Of a DNA stretch of 59,607 nt, positions 43,267 to 52,503 are shown piece by piece. The position numbers and the translations under genes were made by a program. The stretch's first letter is position 1; every line of letters begins with the position of its first letter. The DNA is from a bacterium (GTDB taxonomy: Bacteria > AUK180), in assembly GCA_023133295.1 (NCBI GenBank), contig JAGLWT010000148.1, forward strand, positions 1 through 59,607, in the 5' to 3' direction. A model generated the notes under the pieces. That model saw nothing but the letters and a program-made list of their open reading frames with translations. It ran no database searches and had not been told where the DNA came from.

Positions 43267-45369
43267 TTGAAACAATACAATTTGAATTTAGGAAGCGAAC
43301 AAGAACTAATTATAAAAACGGACTATTTCGCAAAACAAGCAAACGGATCAGTACTGGTCCAAATGGGAGGAACCGTGGTCCTGGCGACGGCGGTGATGTC
43401 AGCCAAGGATAAGAAGGGGCTGTCATTTTTTCCATTAAGTGTTGAATATAGAGAAAAAACCTATGCCGCGGGCAAGATCCCCGGTGGATTCTTTAAGAGA
43501 GAAGGCCGTCCTCACGAAGGTGAGATACTGGCTTGCAGAGAGATCGACAGGCCGATAAGGCCGTTGTTCCCGGACTGGCTGAAGAGAGAAGTGCAGATAA
43601 GTGTATTTGTACTTTCCTATGATGGCATCAATGCTGCGGATACACTGGGAATGATCGGAGCGTCATTGGCTCTGAGTATCTCGGATATCCCCTTTGACGG
43701 TCCCGTATCCGGTGTAAAACTGGTTCTGAAAGACGGCAATTGGGTAGTGAATCCCACATTCACTCTGGAAGATGTCAGCACGATCATTAATATGGTCGGA
43801 AAGGACGAAAATGTCGTGATGCTCGAGGGAAAACTCGAAGAGATATCAGATGACAAATTCCTTGAGGGCTTTGATGAGGCCTCAAAGGCCATTAAGAAAC
43901 TCAATGAGTTCCAGCAGCAGATCAAAGATGAGATCGGAAAAGAGAAGATGGCAGCTCCTGAAGCCGCAGCTGATCCGCTTTCAGATGAACTTCGCTCCAA
44001 GATAGAGAATACGGTCAATGAAAAATTTATGGGCGTTTATGACGCTCCCGGTAAATTTGAGAAGATGGACTACTTGAAAGCCATTAAAACCGGATTGATC
44101 GAAGGAATGGATGAAGAGGAAGAAGTCGACCTGATCAAGGCGACAAAGAATTTCGCGGAAGAACTCTTTAAAAAGAAGATGCGTAAAAGAATACTCACTG
44201 ACAAGATCCGTCTGGACAACAGGTCTCCGGAAGACATCAGAAAAATTACTTTGGAAGTCGGAGTGCTGCCGAGAGTTCATGGAAGCGCGCTTTTTACCAG
44301 AGGAGAGACCCAGGCATTGGTCACAGCAACTTTAGGCACCTCTTATGACGAGCAGATCGTCGACAATATCGCCGGTGATGTGAGAAAGAGCTTTATGCTG
44401 CATTATAATTTCCCTCCATTCTCTGTCGGTGAAGTAGGATTTTACCGTTCTGTATCAAGAAGAGAGATCGGCCATGGACATCTTGCCGAGATATCTTTCA
44501 ATTCCATACTTCCGTCGAATGAGGAATTCCCGTACACTCTCAGGATCGTTTCCGAGATCCTTGAGTCAAACGGTTCGTCATCCATGGCATCTGTTTGCGG
44601 TGGAACGATGGCAATGCTGGATGCGGGCGTACCCTTGAAGAAGCCGGTTGCCGGTGTGGCACTTGGCCTTGTTTCATGCGGAGACGATTATCAGATACTT
44701 ACCGATATTCTGGGTGAAGAAGATCATTGGGGAGATATGGACCTCAAGGTTACCGGAACACGAGACGGCATTACCGCTATTCAAATGGACCTTAAGATCG
44801 AAGGAGTGTCGAAAGAGATATTCTTCGAGGCCCTGGGACGCGCGAAAAAAGGAAGGATCCATATTCTTGACTTGATATCACAAACGATCTCAGGCCCCAG
44901 AACGGATGTTTCAGAATTCGCCCCCAAGATAGTTACCATCAAAATAAATCCTGATAAGATCGGCGGTATCATAGGATCCGGCGGTAAGACGATCAAAGCG
45001 ATCCAGGAAGAGACGGACTCCACTATTACCATAGCGGAAGACGGCCTGGTTAAAATATTCGGTTACGATAAAGAGAAATTGAATAGCGCAAAGGCTTATG
45101 TTAAGCTCATCGCCTTCGGCCCGCGCAATGGAGAGATCTATACCGGCCCGGTAATGAGAATTGAAAAATACGGTGTATTTGTTGAGTTAGCCCCCGGGGT
45201 TAAGGGACTTCTTCATGTCTCTCAATTCGAAGAGAAGGGATATCCCGAAAAACTTTTCAAAATGGGTCAGCAGATCACTGCAAAGATCAAATATGTAAAT
45301 TCCCGCGAAGGAAAGATCGACCTTACGCAGAAGGATATGAATGGAGAAAAGAGACCGGATCAAGGTTAG
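43267..45369 (+). CDS. pnp: Polyribonucleotide nucleotidyltransferase (PNPase)
   Basis: Phosphorolytic 3'-5' exoribonuclease of the RNA degradosome. 700 residues with the full layout: RNase PH domain 1 (GGTVVLATAVMS, EYREKTYAAGKIPGGFFKREG), an alpha-helical middle, RNase PH domain 2 (GSALFTRGETQALVTATLG, YNFPPFSVGEV, SDILG-type site at LTDILGEEDHWGDMDLKVTGT), a KH domain (IGGIIGSGGKTIKAIQEE) and an S1 domain at the C-terminus (GPVMRIEKYGVFVELAPGVKGLLHVSQ). The start is TTG 43267 after a strong GAGGAGG. The end overlaps dut. Confidence 0.96.
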   Translation: MKQYNLNLGSEQELIIKTDYFAKQANGSVLVQMGGTVVLATAVMSAKDKKGLSFFPLSVEYREKTYAAGKIPGGFFKREGRPHEGEILACREIDRPIRPLFPDWLKREVQISVFVLSYDGINAADTLGMIGASLALSISDIPFDGPVSGVKLVLKDGNWVVNPTFTLEDVSTIINMVGKDENVVMLEGKLEEISDDKFLEGFDEASKAIKKLNEFQQQIKDEIGKEKMAAPEAAADPLSDELRSKIENTVNEKFMGVYDAPGKFEKMDYLKAIKTGLIEGMDEEEEVDLIKATKNFAEELFKKKMRKRILTDKIRLDNRSPEDIRKITLEVGVLPRVHGSALFTRGETQALVTATLGTSYDEQIVDNIAGDVRKSFMLHYNFPPFSVGEVGFYRSVSRREIGHGHLAEISFNSILPSNEEFPYTLRIVSEILESNGSSSMASVCGGTMAMLDAGVPLKKPVAGVALGLVSCGDDYQILTDILGEEDHWGDMDLKVTGTRDGITAIQMDLKIEGVSKEIFFEALGRAKKGRIHILDLISQTISGPRTDVSEFAPKIVTIKINPDKIGGIIGSGGKTIKAIQEETDSTITIAEDGLVKIFGYDKEKLNSAKAYVKLIAFGPRNGEIYTGPVMRIEKYGVFVELAPGVKGLLHVSQFEEKGYPEKLFKMGQQITAKIKYVNSREGKIDLTQKDMNGEKRPDQG

Positions 45370-45802
45370 GATCCAGCTTTTAGAACACGGTAAGGAACTT
45401 CCCTTACCGCAATATGAGACCCCCGGTTCATCGGGGGTCGATCTGGCTGCTGCGATATATGATGACATTATCATTGAGCCGGGCAAGCGTGAGATCATCC
45501 CAACAGGAATGAAGATGCAGATTCCATTAGGATGGGAGATGCAGGTGCGCCCGCGCTCCGGACTCGCCTTCAGAAGCGGCCTTACAGTATTAAATACACC
45601 GGGTACGGTGGATTCCGATTACAGGGGTGAGGTCAAGGTGATACTTTATAATTCGTCAGAGCTGCCCTTTACCGTTATCAGAGGAATGCGCATAGCTCAA
45701 GGAGTATTTTCACAGGTAATTCAGATAGAGATGGAGATATCCGAAGATGAATTGGACCAAACGCAAAGGGGTAGCGGTGGATTTGGACATACAGGCCATT
45801 GA
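45341..45802 (+). CDS. dut: dUTP pyrophosphatase
   Basis: Trimeric dUTPase that hydrolyses dUTP to dUMP. The five motifs can be followed: GSSGVDLAA (I), RPRSGLAF (II), GTVDSDYRGEV with the catalytic aspartate (III), IAQGVF (IV) and the C-terminal RGSGGFGHTG loop (V) that closes on the substrate. 153 residues, normal length. It begins inside the end of pnp (29-base overlap) and ends inside tsaB. Confidence 0.95.
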   Translation: MEKRDRIKVRIQLLEHGKELPLPQYETPGSSGVDLAAAIYDDIIIEPGKREIIPTGMKMQIPLGWEMQVRPRSGLAFRSGLTVLNTPGTVDSDYRGEVKVILYNSSELPFTVIRGMRIAQGVFSQVIQIEMEISEDELDQTQRGSGGFGHTGH

Positions 45803-46397
45803 CAACATCCTTTTTCTTGACACATCTTTGCCGTATTTTTCGGCATCCCTCAGAAGAAACGGAAAAATACATTCTATAAGAGAGCTACTGAGCTCGTCAC
45901 ATTCGATAGGCCTTGAGGGCAGGCTGAACCGCTTCCTGGCCGAGGCGGATACTTCTCTCGATGATATTGAGAACCTTGTTTATAATATGGGTCCCGGGTC
46001 CTTTACAGGGCTCAGGATCGGCGCGGCATTCCTTTCCGGATTAAGTGCGTCGACAAATGCCGTACTATACGGCGTAGATCTGTATTCAGTCGTCATGTCC
46101 AACCTTCTGGGCGATGATGATGCAGTGTATATCAGAAATTCAAAGAAGAGAGAATTCTACATGCTTACACGGGAAATGGCGGATTTTCAGCTGATCTCCC
46201 TTCAGAAACTGACAGATGACCCCGCATTCAGGGATAGAACAATAATGTATGAAGGGACATTTTCATATCCCGAACTGTCACTCACCTCCGTTGCGATCCA
46301 CCCTAAAATGTTTTTCACGGATGGAGTTATTATAAAAAAGGTTGAAAAAGGAAGGATAATCTTTTATTATATTAATGACCCCGACATAAGGAAGTAA
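45747..46397 (+). CDS. tsaB: tRNA threonylcarbamoyladenosine biosynthesis protein TsaB
   Basis: An ASKHA-fold protein that supports TsaD in making t6A37. The signatures are ILFLDTSLPYFSASL near the N-terminus and GPGSFTGLRIGAAFLSGL near residue 75. The C-terminal half is short. The start is uncertain: ATG 45747 lies deep in dut, while GTG 45777, with AAAGGGG six bases before it, would trim residues that look like a translated dut end. TsaD and TsaE are not in the window. Confidence 0.88.
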   Translation: MNWTKRKGVAVDLDIQAIDNILFLDTSLPYFSASLRRNGKIHSIRELLSSSHSIGLEGRLNRFLAEADTSLDDIENLVYNMGPGSFTGLRIGAAFLSGLSASTNAVLYGVDLYSVVMSNLLGDDDAVYIRNSKKREFYMLTREMADFQLISLQKLTDDPAFRDRTIMYEGTFSYPELSLTSVAIHPKMFFTDGVIIKKVEKGRIIFYYINDPDIRK

Positions 46398-46398
46398 T

Positions 46399-47157
46399 AT
46401 GAAAAGATCCTTTATTCTCTTATTGATCGTATTATTCTCAGTAAATCTTCTATCACAGGGATCCACTATCCGGAAGAACCCCTATTTCTCCGGGAGCCTA
46501 TCCTGGTATTATCCCGGACTGGGGCAGGCATACAATGGAAAGATCCTGAAAGGCGCTTTATTTCTGACGCTTGAACTGGGTTCTCTTTACACCGCGATCA
46601 ATTTGGTCAGCGACCTGACATTCAGATTGGAGGAAGGTGTAATAGTAAATCCTCATAGTGATATCACGCGCGGAAACAGAAATATTGCCATCGGCCTCGC
46701 CGTAGGCGCGACATTGCTCCATATATACAATATCTACGATGCTATTAGTGATTCAATGAAATTCAATCTGAGGAATGCCTCTTCATTAAAGAGTGAGAGC
46801 CCAGACCCGTTCTTTCTGGCTGTTTCTTCCTATCTGATGCCGGGTACGGGGCAGATGTTCAACGGCAGCTTCAGAAAAGGTTCTGAACTTCTCTTTTATC
46901 AGCTTCTCTTTAAGGTTTGGAAGATCTATATCGACTACGATCTTCGCAATCGATACTCTCCCGAGGAGAACGCCTTGAATTGGCTTGACTTGAATCAGAA
47001 TGATCGAGTTACCATAATCGCATATTACGCAATGAACTCTTTCTTCAGGATCTATTCAGCGTACGATGCGTATATCGGCGGTCACAAAAAAGTGGAGATC
47101 CTGATGATGGAGGACTCGAGGAAGAATCTTCTTCTGGGGCTCGGAGTTAAATTTTGA
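46399..47157 (+). CDS. DUF5683-like exported/membrane protein
   Basis: A signal peptide (1-19) is followed by a pair of similar modules: YYPGLGQAYNGKILKGALFL (~35) and LMPGTGQMFNGSFRKGSELLF (~145), each followed by hydrophobic helices and a YDA motif (NIYDAISDS, YSAYDAYIGG). This P-G-x-G-Q-x-x-N-G-x-x-x-KG pattern is that of DUF5683-type proteins, common in the FCB group; function unknown. It starts 2 bases after tsaB. Its stop overlaps the next gene's TTG (TTGA). Confidence 0.75.
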   Translation: MKRSFILLLIVLFSVNLLSQGSTIRKNPYFSGSLSWYYPGLGQAYNGKILKGALFLTLELGSLYTAINLVSDLTFRLEEGVIVNPHSDITRGNRNIAIGLAVGATLLHIYNIYDAISDSMKFNLRNASSLKSESPDPFFLAVSSYLMPGTGQMFNGSFRKGSELLFYQLLFKVWKIYIDYDLRNRYSPEENALNWLDLNQNDRVTIIAYYAMNSFFRIYSAYDAYIGGHKKVEILMMEDSRKNLLLGLGVKF

Positions 47158-47648
47158 AAAGTCTCCTTGCGGCCTTCCTTCTATTTCTGGCGGTTTCGAT
47201 CTTTTCTGCGGAGGCCTCTGTAATGATCTCTCCGTATGATGACCATATCGAAATATCCGTTACATTGCAGGATTTTATTTCTCAGGATATCGAGGCCTCA
47301 TTGCAGGCAGGAGAAGGGGTTATCATCACATATGAGTTCTTCAAGAAGGGCTTTCTTTCTAAAAAAGTGTACAGCACTCAAAAAGTAGAGTTCAAATACG
47401 ATATTCTCAATAATAAATTCTCACTCAAGACCGGAGGCGAGGTGCTTTACTTCAAGAATTTCGATGACTTGGTGGATGAAGTGGCTACCTTCCGGGCATC
47501 CTTTGACCGCGAGTTATTTGAGAAGGAACGCATCTTCTGCCGCGTTCATGTAAAGGGAATGTCCGTGGTAGGGGTATTCGCTATTATTTATAAGGTATTC
47601 TTTGACCTGAATTACTCCATGGAATTTCTTCTGGAGAAAAAGCTTTGA
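47154..47648 (+). CDS. Exported DUF4390-like protein
   Basis: 164 residues with a signal peptide (1-19). After it, DDHIEISVTLQDFISQDIEASLQAGEGVIITYEFFKKG and the strand FKYDILNNKFSLKTGG fit the outline of DUF4390 proteins, which in proteobacteria lie just before an NtrY-like kinase, exactly as here. The likeness is by pattern and context, not by a diagnostic motif. Start TTG overlaps the upstream stop, and the end overlaps the kinase start in the same TTGA way. Confidence 0.6.
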   Translation: MKSLLAAFLLFLAVSIFSAEASVMISPYDDHIEISVTLQDFISQDIEASLQAGEGVIITYEFFKKGFLSKKVYSTQKVEFKYDILNNKFSLKTGGEVLYFKNFDDLVDEVATFRASFDRELFEKERIFCRVHVKGMSVVGVFAIIYKVFFDLNYSMEFLLEKKL

Positions 47649-49558
47649 AAGGAACACGAAGAAATCTGATATATCTCATTTTCATAATTGTCATGTTCGC
47701 GATCTTCATCGTATTTTCTCTCAGAACCCTATCTGAGCTACAGGGAGAGAGCAGGATTACTACCGTTTACATAGTATTTCAGCTTCTAGCCCTCTTCGTC
47801 TTCATCTTCTCATTTCTATTTGTTGCTCTGAAGGGCGCATTGTACTTTTTTAATGAAAAAAGCAAGAAATCATTTAAAGACAGAAGCATACGCTCTAAAT
47901 TCTTTGTAATAATCTTAATGGTCGTTATATTCATCTCCGTTCCTCAAATAATCTTTAATGTTCTATTCACAAATAATCTTCTGAATCAATGGGGAGGGAA
48001 ATTGTTTCGAGATACTATCGATGCGGGTGTTGAGTATTCCAGGTATGTGATATCACAGAAAGTCCGCACGGCTCACATCTGGATCGATAAACTGCCCGAA
48101 GAGGATCTAAAAGAGCTGGAGATCAGAAAGAGCGCGGGAGAAGAGGAATTAAAAGCGGGTGAAAGCCTTTACCTTGAGGACCGCATACTCTTTAATAAGG
48201 ACGGTATTGTCTGGGAGATCACTCTTTCTGAGGAGGAGAAGAATTTCTTATACAATGTAAATGAAACGCATAACCGATTCTTCAAGGATTCACTTTTCCG
48301 CAAAAAGGCCTCTCAGATCTTTGCGATAATCTCCATCTTCATCATCTCTGTGTTTATTTTTGTGCTTTCCTTCTGGATCGCGGGATTTCTGGGCAAGGAC
48401 CTTATTCTGCCCATTGAAAATCTCATGTTGGGCACGGAGGAGCTCAAAAGGGGAAATTATCGTTTCAAGATACCAAAAACCTCTGAAGACGAACTCGGGG
48501 TCTTGATAGATAATTTCAATAAGATGTCATCAATAATTCAAACCGCGAGGGACGAGCAGAGCAAGCTAAATGAAAATCTGCAGACGGAGCGGGATTTCCA
48601 GAATGCCATCCTTACTTCTATTACAACCGGTATCGGCATTATTTCCGCCAAAGGGGACATGATCTTCAAGAATCCTTCTTTGGAAGCTATATTAAAAGAG
48701 CTGGAATCGCCGGAAGAACTTGAGAAGTCCATTTCCAAGATGCTTTCCGACAAGGATGAGACCCTGCTCAAGAAACGGATCAGGATAGGAGATATTTTTC
48801 TTTCGATCAATATCTTGAATTTTCGATCGGGCAAATCGGAGAAACTGCTTATAGTCGATGATTTCACCGAGATACTCAATCTTCGCCGCGCCGAGATATG
48901 GCAGGCAATGGCGAGGAAATTAATGCATGAACTGAAGAACCCGCTCACTCCAATATCGCTGGCAATTGACCGTTTGCGCCGAAAGCGCTCTCAGGATCCG
49001 GCGGGCTTTGAGAAGATCTTTGACGAGAATACCGCTATTATCAAGGAAGAAATAGACAGATTATCGAAACTACTGAAACACTTCAATGATTTCGCGAAAC
49101 TTCCCGCGCCTCATCTCAAGAAAATGTCCCTTGAAAAATTATTGGGAGATCTTATTAAACTCTATTCGGATAAGGAAGACAAAAATGTCTCTATTCACCT
49201 CCGTACAGAGGCTGATGATGCGATGATAGAAGGTGATCAGATCCTTCTTAAGCAGCTTTTTGTGAATCTGCTCAATAATTCCCTTGATTCCTTTAAAGGG
49301 GGAAAGGGGACGATAAATATTCTCCTCAAGGGCGATGAGAGAACAGTGTATGTTGAATTTTCTGATAATGGCATAGGAATAGCTAAGAAAGATCTTGATA
49401 AGATCTGGGATATATATTTTTCAGGAAAAAAATCAGGGACCGGCCTTGGCCTGACAATGGTTCAAAGGATCATTGAAGATCATAGCGGCAGGATCAGCGT
49501 AAGATCATCGCCGAAGACCGGCACCGTATTCGATATTGAATTCAGGAGAAGGCAGTGA
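47645..49558 (+). CDS. NtrY-like membrane sensor histidine kinase
   Basis: A 637-residue kinase. Membrane helices at ~10-30, ~38-65, ~82-108 and ~225-255 frame a small periplasmic domain. A HAMP domain (ENLMLGTEELKRGNYRFKI), a PAS-like region, and then a HisKA domain with the phosphorylated His428 in LMHELKNPLTPISLA follow. The catalytic domain has the N box LFVNLLNNSLDSF, the G1 box DNGIGI and the G2 box GTGLGL. No response regulator is encoded next to it, so its partner is elsewhere. TTG start, TTGA overlap. Confidence 0.9.
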   Translation: MKGTRRNLIYLIFIIVMFAIFIVFSLRTLSELQGESRITTVYIVFQLLALFVFIFSFLFVALKGALYFFNEKSKKSFKDRSIRSKFFVIILMVVIFISVPQIIFNVLFTNNLLNQWGGKLFRDTIDAGVEYSRYVISQKVRTAHIWIDKLPEEDLKELEIRKSAGEEELKAGESLYLEDRILFNKDGIVWEITLSEEEKNFLYNVNETHNRFFKDSLFRKKASQIFAIISIFIISVFIFVLSFWIAGFLGKDLILPIENLMLGTEELKRGNYRFKIPKTSEDELGVLIDNFNKMSSIIQTARDEQSKLNENLQTERDFQNAILTSITTGIGIISAKGDMIFKNPSLEAILKELESPEELEKSISKMLSDKDETLLKKRIRIGDIFLSINILNFRSGKSEKLLIVDDFTEILNLRRAEIWQAMARKLMHELKNPLTPISLAIDRLRRKRSQDPAGFEKIFDENTAIIKEEIDRLSKLLKHFNDFAKLPAPHLKKMSLEKLLGDLIKLYSDKEDKNVSIHLRTEADDAMIEGDQILLKQLFVNLLNNSLDSFKGGKGTINILLKGDERTVYVEFSDNGIGIAKKDLDKIWDIYFSGKKSGTGLGLTMVQRIIEDHSGRISVRSSPKTGTVFDIEFRRRQ

Positions 49559-50208
49559 AATGCGCCCTTTGCGGCAGGAAAATGAAGATCAGATCTCCGT
49601 TTTGCCCTTCATGCAGCTCAAGATTGCTGCGTTCTCCGATATCCGCCTGTGAAAAATGTCATAGCGCGCTTTCTGGAAGAAGGAGGCTGTGCGAACAATG
49701 CAGGGGGCGGAAGAATTACTTCGACCGATTTTACAATCTCGGTTATTACGCCAAGGGAATGGGAGAAATAATCAGGAAGGTAAAATTCAGAGAGGAGCGA
49801 AAACTTGCTTTGGGATTGGGACGAATGATGGGGAAAATTCTAAAAAGAGAAAATAGAGAATACAATTATATAATTCCTATACCAATGTCGCCGAAACGAT
49901 TTCATGAAAGGGGATTCAATCAGGCATATGAGATCGCGAAAGGGGTGGCGAAAACCATGGGAGTGAAGCTCCGGGCAGATCTTCTGGAAAAGCGTGACAC
50001 GATCGCCTTTGAGCAATTGAATAGAGTTCAGCGCCGAAGGGAAGTAAAGAAAGCCTTCAAGAGCACAAAGAAGATAGGCAAGGCCAAGGGAGCTTCTATC
50101 CTGCTTGTGGATGATGTATTTACGACGGGAACTACGGTAAATGCTGTGGCGCATCTTCTAAAAACGGGTGGCGCCTTAATAGTTGACGCGGGAGTGATCG
50201 CAAGATGA
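49555..50208 (+). CDS. ComF family phosphoribosyltransferase-like protein
   Basis: An N-terminal double zinc finger with CALCGRKMKIRSPFCPSC and CEKCHSALSGRRRLCEQC, and a C-terminal type I PRTase domain with IPIPMSPKRFHERGFNQA and the PRPP loop LLVDDVFTTGTT. The family includes competence protein ComF, needed for DNA uptake in naturally competent bacteria; many non-competent species keep it. No other competence genes occur in the window. Overlaps both neighbours by 4 bases (ATGA). Confidence 0.93.
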   Translation: MKCALCGRKMKIRSPFCPSCSSRLLRSPISACEKCHSALSGRRRLCEQCRGRKNYFDRFYNLGYYAKGMGEIIRKVKFREERKLALGLGRMMGKILKRENREYNYIIPIPMSPKRFHERGFNQAYEIAKGVAKTMGVKLRADLLEKRDTIAFEQLNRVQRRREVKKAFKSTKKIGKAKGASILLVDDVFTTGTTVNAVAHLLKTGGALIVDAGVIAR

Positions 50209-51332
50209 AAAAGCGTATCTATGTGATATATGCTTCCTCTGAATGGCGTTCGGAAGGACTTCTAAATGTCCATCATTACTCGAGATGTCTCTCTGAAAGA
50301 GGCGCGGATGTGATATTCGTCGAAAGTATAGGATTACGAAAACCGTCGATAGCCAGAAGCAGTCATGACAAGAAAAGGGTATTTTCACGCCTTCTGCGGC
50401 TTCTCTTTCATCCACTACGGAGAGAAGGCAATATCCGCATCTTGACACCGCTTTATTATCCCGGCCCCCTTCAGGGCATTTTCTTCTCACTTCTTAGATC
50501 AAGACTTGCCGGAATGACAAGGGGATACGAAAGGATCGACTGGGTATTTCTTCCTTCCTTCGCTCCCGCCCTCCGCAAGGCCGGCGCGATCATTTATCAT
50601 GCAGTGGATAATTATTCAGCGAATCCCGGGGTCATACCGGAAGATGTAATGAATGTAGAGAGGCATATGTGCGCCAAGGCGGATCTTATTTTCTGTACAT
50701 GCTCAAAGATAAAAGACCTTTTAATAAAACGATACGGAACCACGGATATAACTGTACTTGCGAACGACATTGTGGATAGTGCAAGCAGAGATAAATGTGA
50801 TTTGAACGATGAGATCCTTCATCCATCACTGGTTTATGTCGGCAATATCGCGAAATATAAGATCGATACTGACCTCATCGTTGAGCTTTCCCGAAACAAT
50901 CCGGGGACGCATTTCTATTTTGCCGGCCCCCGCGGCAAAGGGGAAGAGGATGCTCAGATGAAGGGGCTGGAGACAGCTGAGAATATTCATTTTCTTCCGT
51001 CCGTACCTCATGGGCAGTTGACGGGCTTTCTGCGCAAATTCAACGCCGGCTTCCTTCCTTATCTGTTGAACGAGAGCACATCATATTCTTTTCCGATGAA
51101 ATACATGGAGTATATTAAGGCCGGCCTTCCGGTCTGGACGACCGCTATGCCTTGTCTTTCAAAAAAGCCGTTCATCTCTTATATCGGCTCTGAGCCGATC
51201 AAGATCGAAGAGCCGGATAATGGGCTCAAGCGCGATATGGAAGAGTATTGCAGTGACAGAAGCTGGGCATCCCGTATAGATGATCTTATGCGCATCATAA
51301 ATTCCCGCTTCGATAAGAGGTATTCGGAATGA
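50205..51332 (+). CDS. Group 1-like glycosyltransferase (GT4 fold)
   Basis: A GT-B type enzyme of 375 residues. The N-terminal domain shows LLNVHHYSRCLSERGADVIFVES; the middle shows IIYHAVDNYSANPG and a helix with ADLIFCTCSKIKDLLIKRYG, and the C-terminal domain has LVYVGNIAKYKIDTDLI and FAGPRGKGEED. The acceptor-end signature YSFPMKYMEYIKAGLPVW replaces a classical E-x7-E motif. Similar enzymes modify surface glycans. Its place at the end of an RNA-metabolism operon is unusual. Overlaps comF and the next gene by 4 bases. Confidence 0.8.
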   Translation: MKKRIYVIYASSEWRSEGLLNVHHYSRCLSERGADVIFVESIGLRKPSIARSSHDKKRVFSRLLRLLFHPLRREGNIRILTPLYYPGPLQGIFFSLLRSRLAGMTRGYERIDWVFLPSFAPALRKAGAIIYHAVDNYSANPGVIPEDVMNVERHMCAKADLIFCTCSKIKDLLIKRYGTTDITVLANDIVDSASRDKCDLNDEILHPSLVYVGNIAKYKIDTDLIVELSRNNPGTHFYFAGPRGKGEEDAQMKGLETAENIHFLPSVPHGQLTGFLRKFNAGFLPYLLNESTSYSFPMKYMEYIKAGLPVWTTAMPCLSKKPFISYIGSEPIKIEEPDNGLKRDMEEYCSDRSWASRIDDLMRIINSRFDKRYSE

Positions 51333-52111
51333 TCCTTCACTGTAGTTCTATTATCTGGGGCGCTATAATCGGTTTTGCTTTGACCAGGAGTATTATCGGC
51401 GGTATTGTGGGAGGCATCATCGGCGGAATTCTGGACGGATATGTGAGCAGCCGAAAACAAAGTAATTACTCCGGATCTTCTTTTGATTCGGGGAAGAGAA
51501 TAATCGCGATAAATTCGCTGACGGACCTGATGATGATCATTGCCGGTGCAGACAATGTATATCATGAAGCCGAAATGGCATCATTTATCTCATTTATGGT
51601 AAATTCCGGATTTACTCCGCAGGAAATGGGGATGATACGGCAGCGGATAGAGGAATTCAAGAGATTTCCAAAGGAGATCGACCAGGTATGCCGTTTAGTT
51701 AATTCTACCTTCAATTACACAATGCGCCTGGTAATCCTGGAGATGCTGTTCGGTGTTGCTCTTGCTGACGGAAGTATTTCTGATGTAGAATTGAAAAAGA
51801 TACGGCAGGCAGCGAGCCTCATGGGCATCAGGCGGGAAGATTACTTCAGGGTGAAGGGACAATTCATCCGCGGTTCGTATCAGGGCGGCTCACAGAGCAC
51901 TTATAAGAAGCGAACCGATTTCGACCCATATGCGGAATTCGGCCTTGCTCCCGGTGCTTCAATAGCAGAGATCAAATCAACTTACAGGAAACTGGTGAAG
52001 AAGTACCATCCTGATAAGGTCTCTCACCTTGGGGAAGAATTCCGAAAAAAGGCCGAAGAAAGGATGAAAAGAATAAATCAGGCATATATACTTCTCGGGG
52101 GCCGCAATTGA
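51329..52111 (+). CDS. DjlA-like membrane protein: glycine-zipper helix, TerB and DnaJ domains
   Basis: Residues ~8-38 form one helix rich in glycine repeats (GGIVGGIIGGILDG) that should insert and pair in the membrane. A TerB-like helical domain (~60-170: INSLTDLMMIIAGADNVYHEAEMASF, LEMLFGVALADGSISDVELKKI) follows, and a C-terminal J domain (~205-258) with the His-Pro-Asp motif at 227-229. This order matches DjlA, a co-chaperone that stimulates DnaK at the membrane. Last gene of the long operon; a repeat follows immediately. Confidence 0.88.
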   Translation: MILHCSSIIWGAIIGFALTRSIIGGIVGGIIGGILDGYVSSRKQSNYSGSSFDSGKRIIAINSLTDLMMIIAGADNVYHEAEMASFISFMVNSGFTPQEMGMIRQRIEEFKRFPKEIDQVCRLVNSTFNYTMRLVILEMLFGVALADGSISDVELKKIRQAASLMGIRREDYFRVKGQFIRGSYQGGSQSTYKKRTDFDPYAEFGLAPGASIAEIKSTYRKLVKKYHPDKVSHLGEEFRKKAEERMKRINQAYILLGGRN

Positions 52112-52129
52112 TCAAAGGCAATCAAAAGG

Positions 52130-52503
52130 CCTATATTCTGAGTGTTCAGCTCCATAAATACGGTGACAATGGAATGTTTAGATTTGAGTCAATTCCAACG
52201 AACAATGAGCACGGCGTACCCTCTGTGGTCCGTAAGCGAAGAGAGAGGAAGAAATTGAGCAAAGATGATATTCCCTTCGGGCTGATGCTCTTTTCTGTCT
52301 TCTGCGTTGCTCGTTACTTACATACCGCGCTGGGTATGCAGCGTTTCTCGCGCCTTGAATACGGATTAAAACAGCAGCAGCCATTGTTAACGTCTTTATG
52401 GATCAAAGCACTACTGCTGTGGGTATGCGGCGTTCACTGCGCCTCTCATGCTAAACAAAAGAGCATCAGCCATTGATACCGTATTTAAGGAGCAGATCAC
52501 TAG
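52130..52503. repeat. Dispersed repeat R1, copy b (fullest copy)
   Basis: Starts near CATAAATACG and runs into the first codons of the EamA gene. The stem CATACC/GGTATG (52321-52338) is as in copy a, with a different loop (GCGCTG). The second half consists of two similar units of ~90 bases (about 52324-52412 and 52413-52502). The 122-codon open frame through it (52108-52476) is repeat-derived and is not called as a gene. The same element is cut at both window ends. Confidence 0.75.

Noticed and set aside
52108..52476. 122-codon open frame
   Set aside because: It lies across repeat R1, which is shared in other frames and with mismatches elsewhere, and its product has no recognisable domain.
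52487..52502. AAGGAG as the ribosome site for the EamA gene with a start near 52500
   Set aside because: The in-frame codon there is CTA, no accepted start codon follows, and AAGGAG is part of the R1 repeat.
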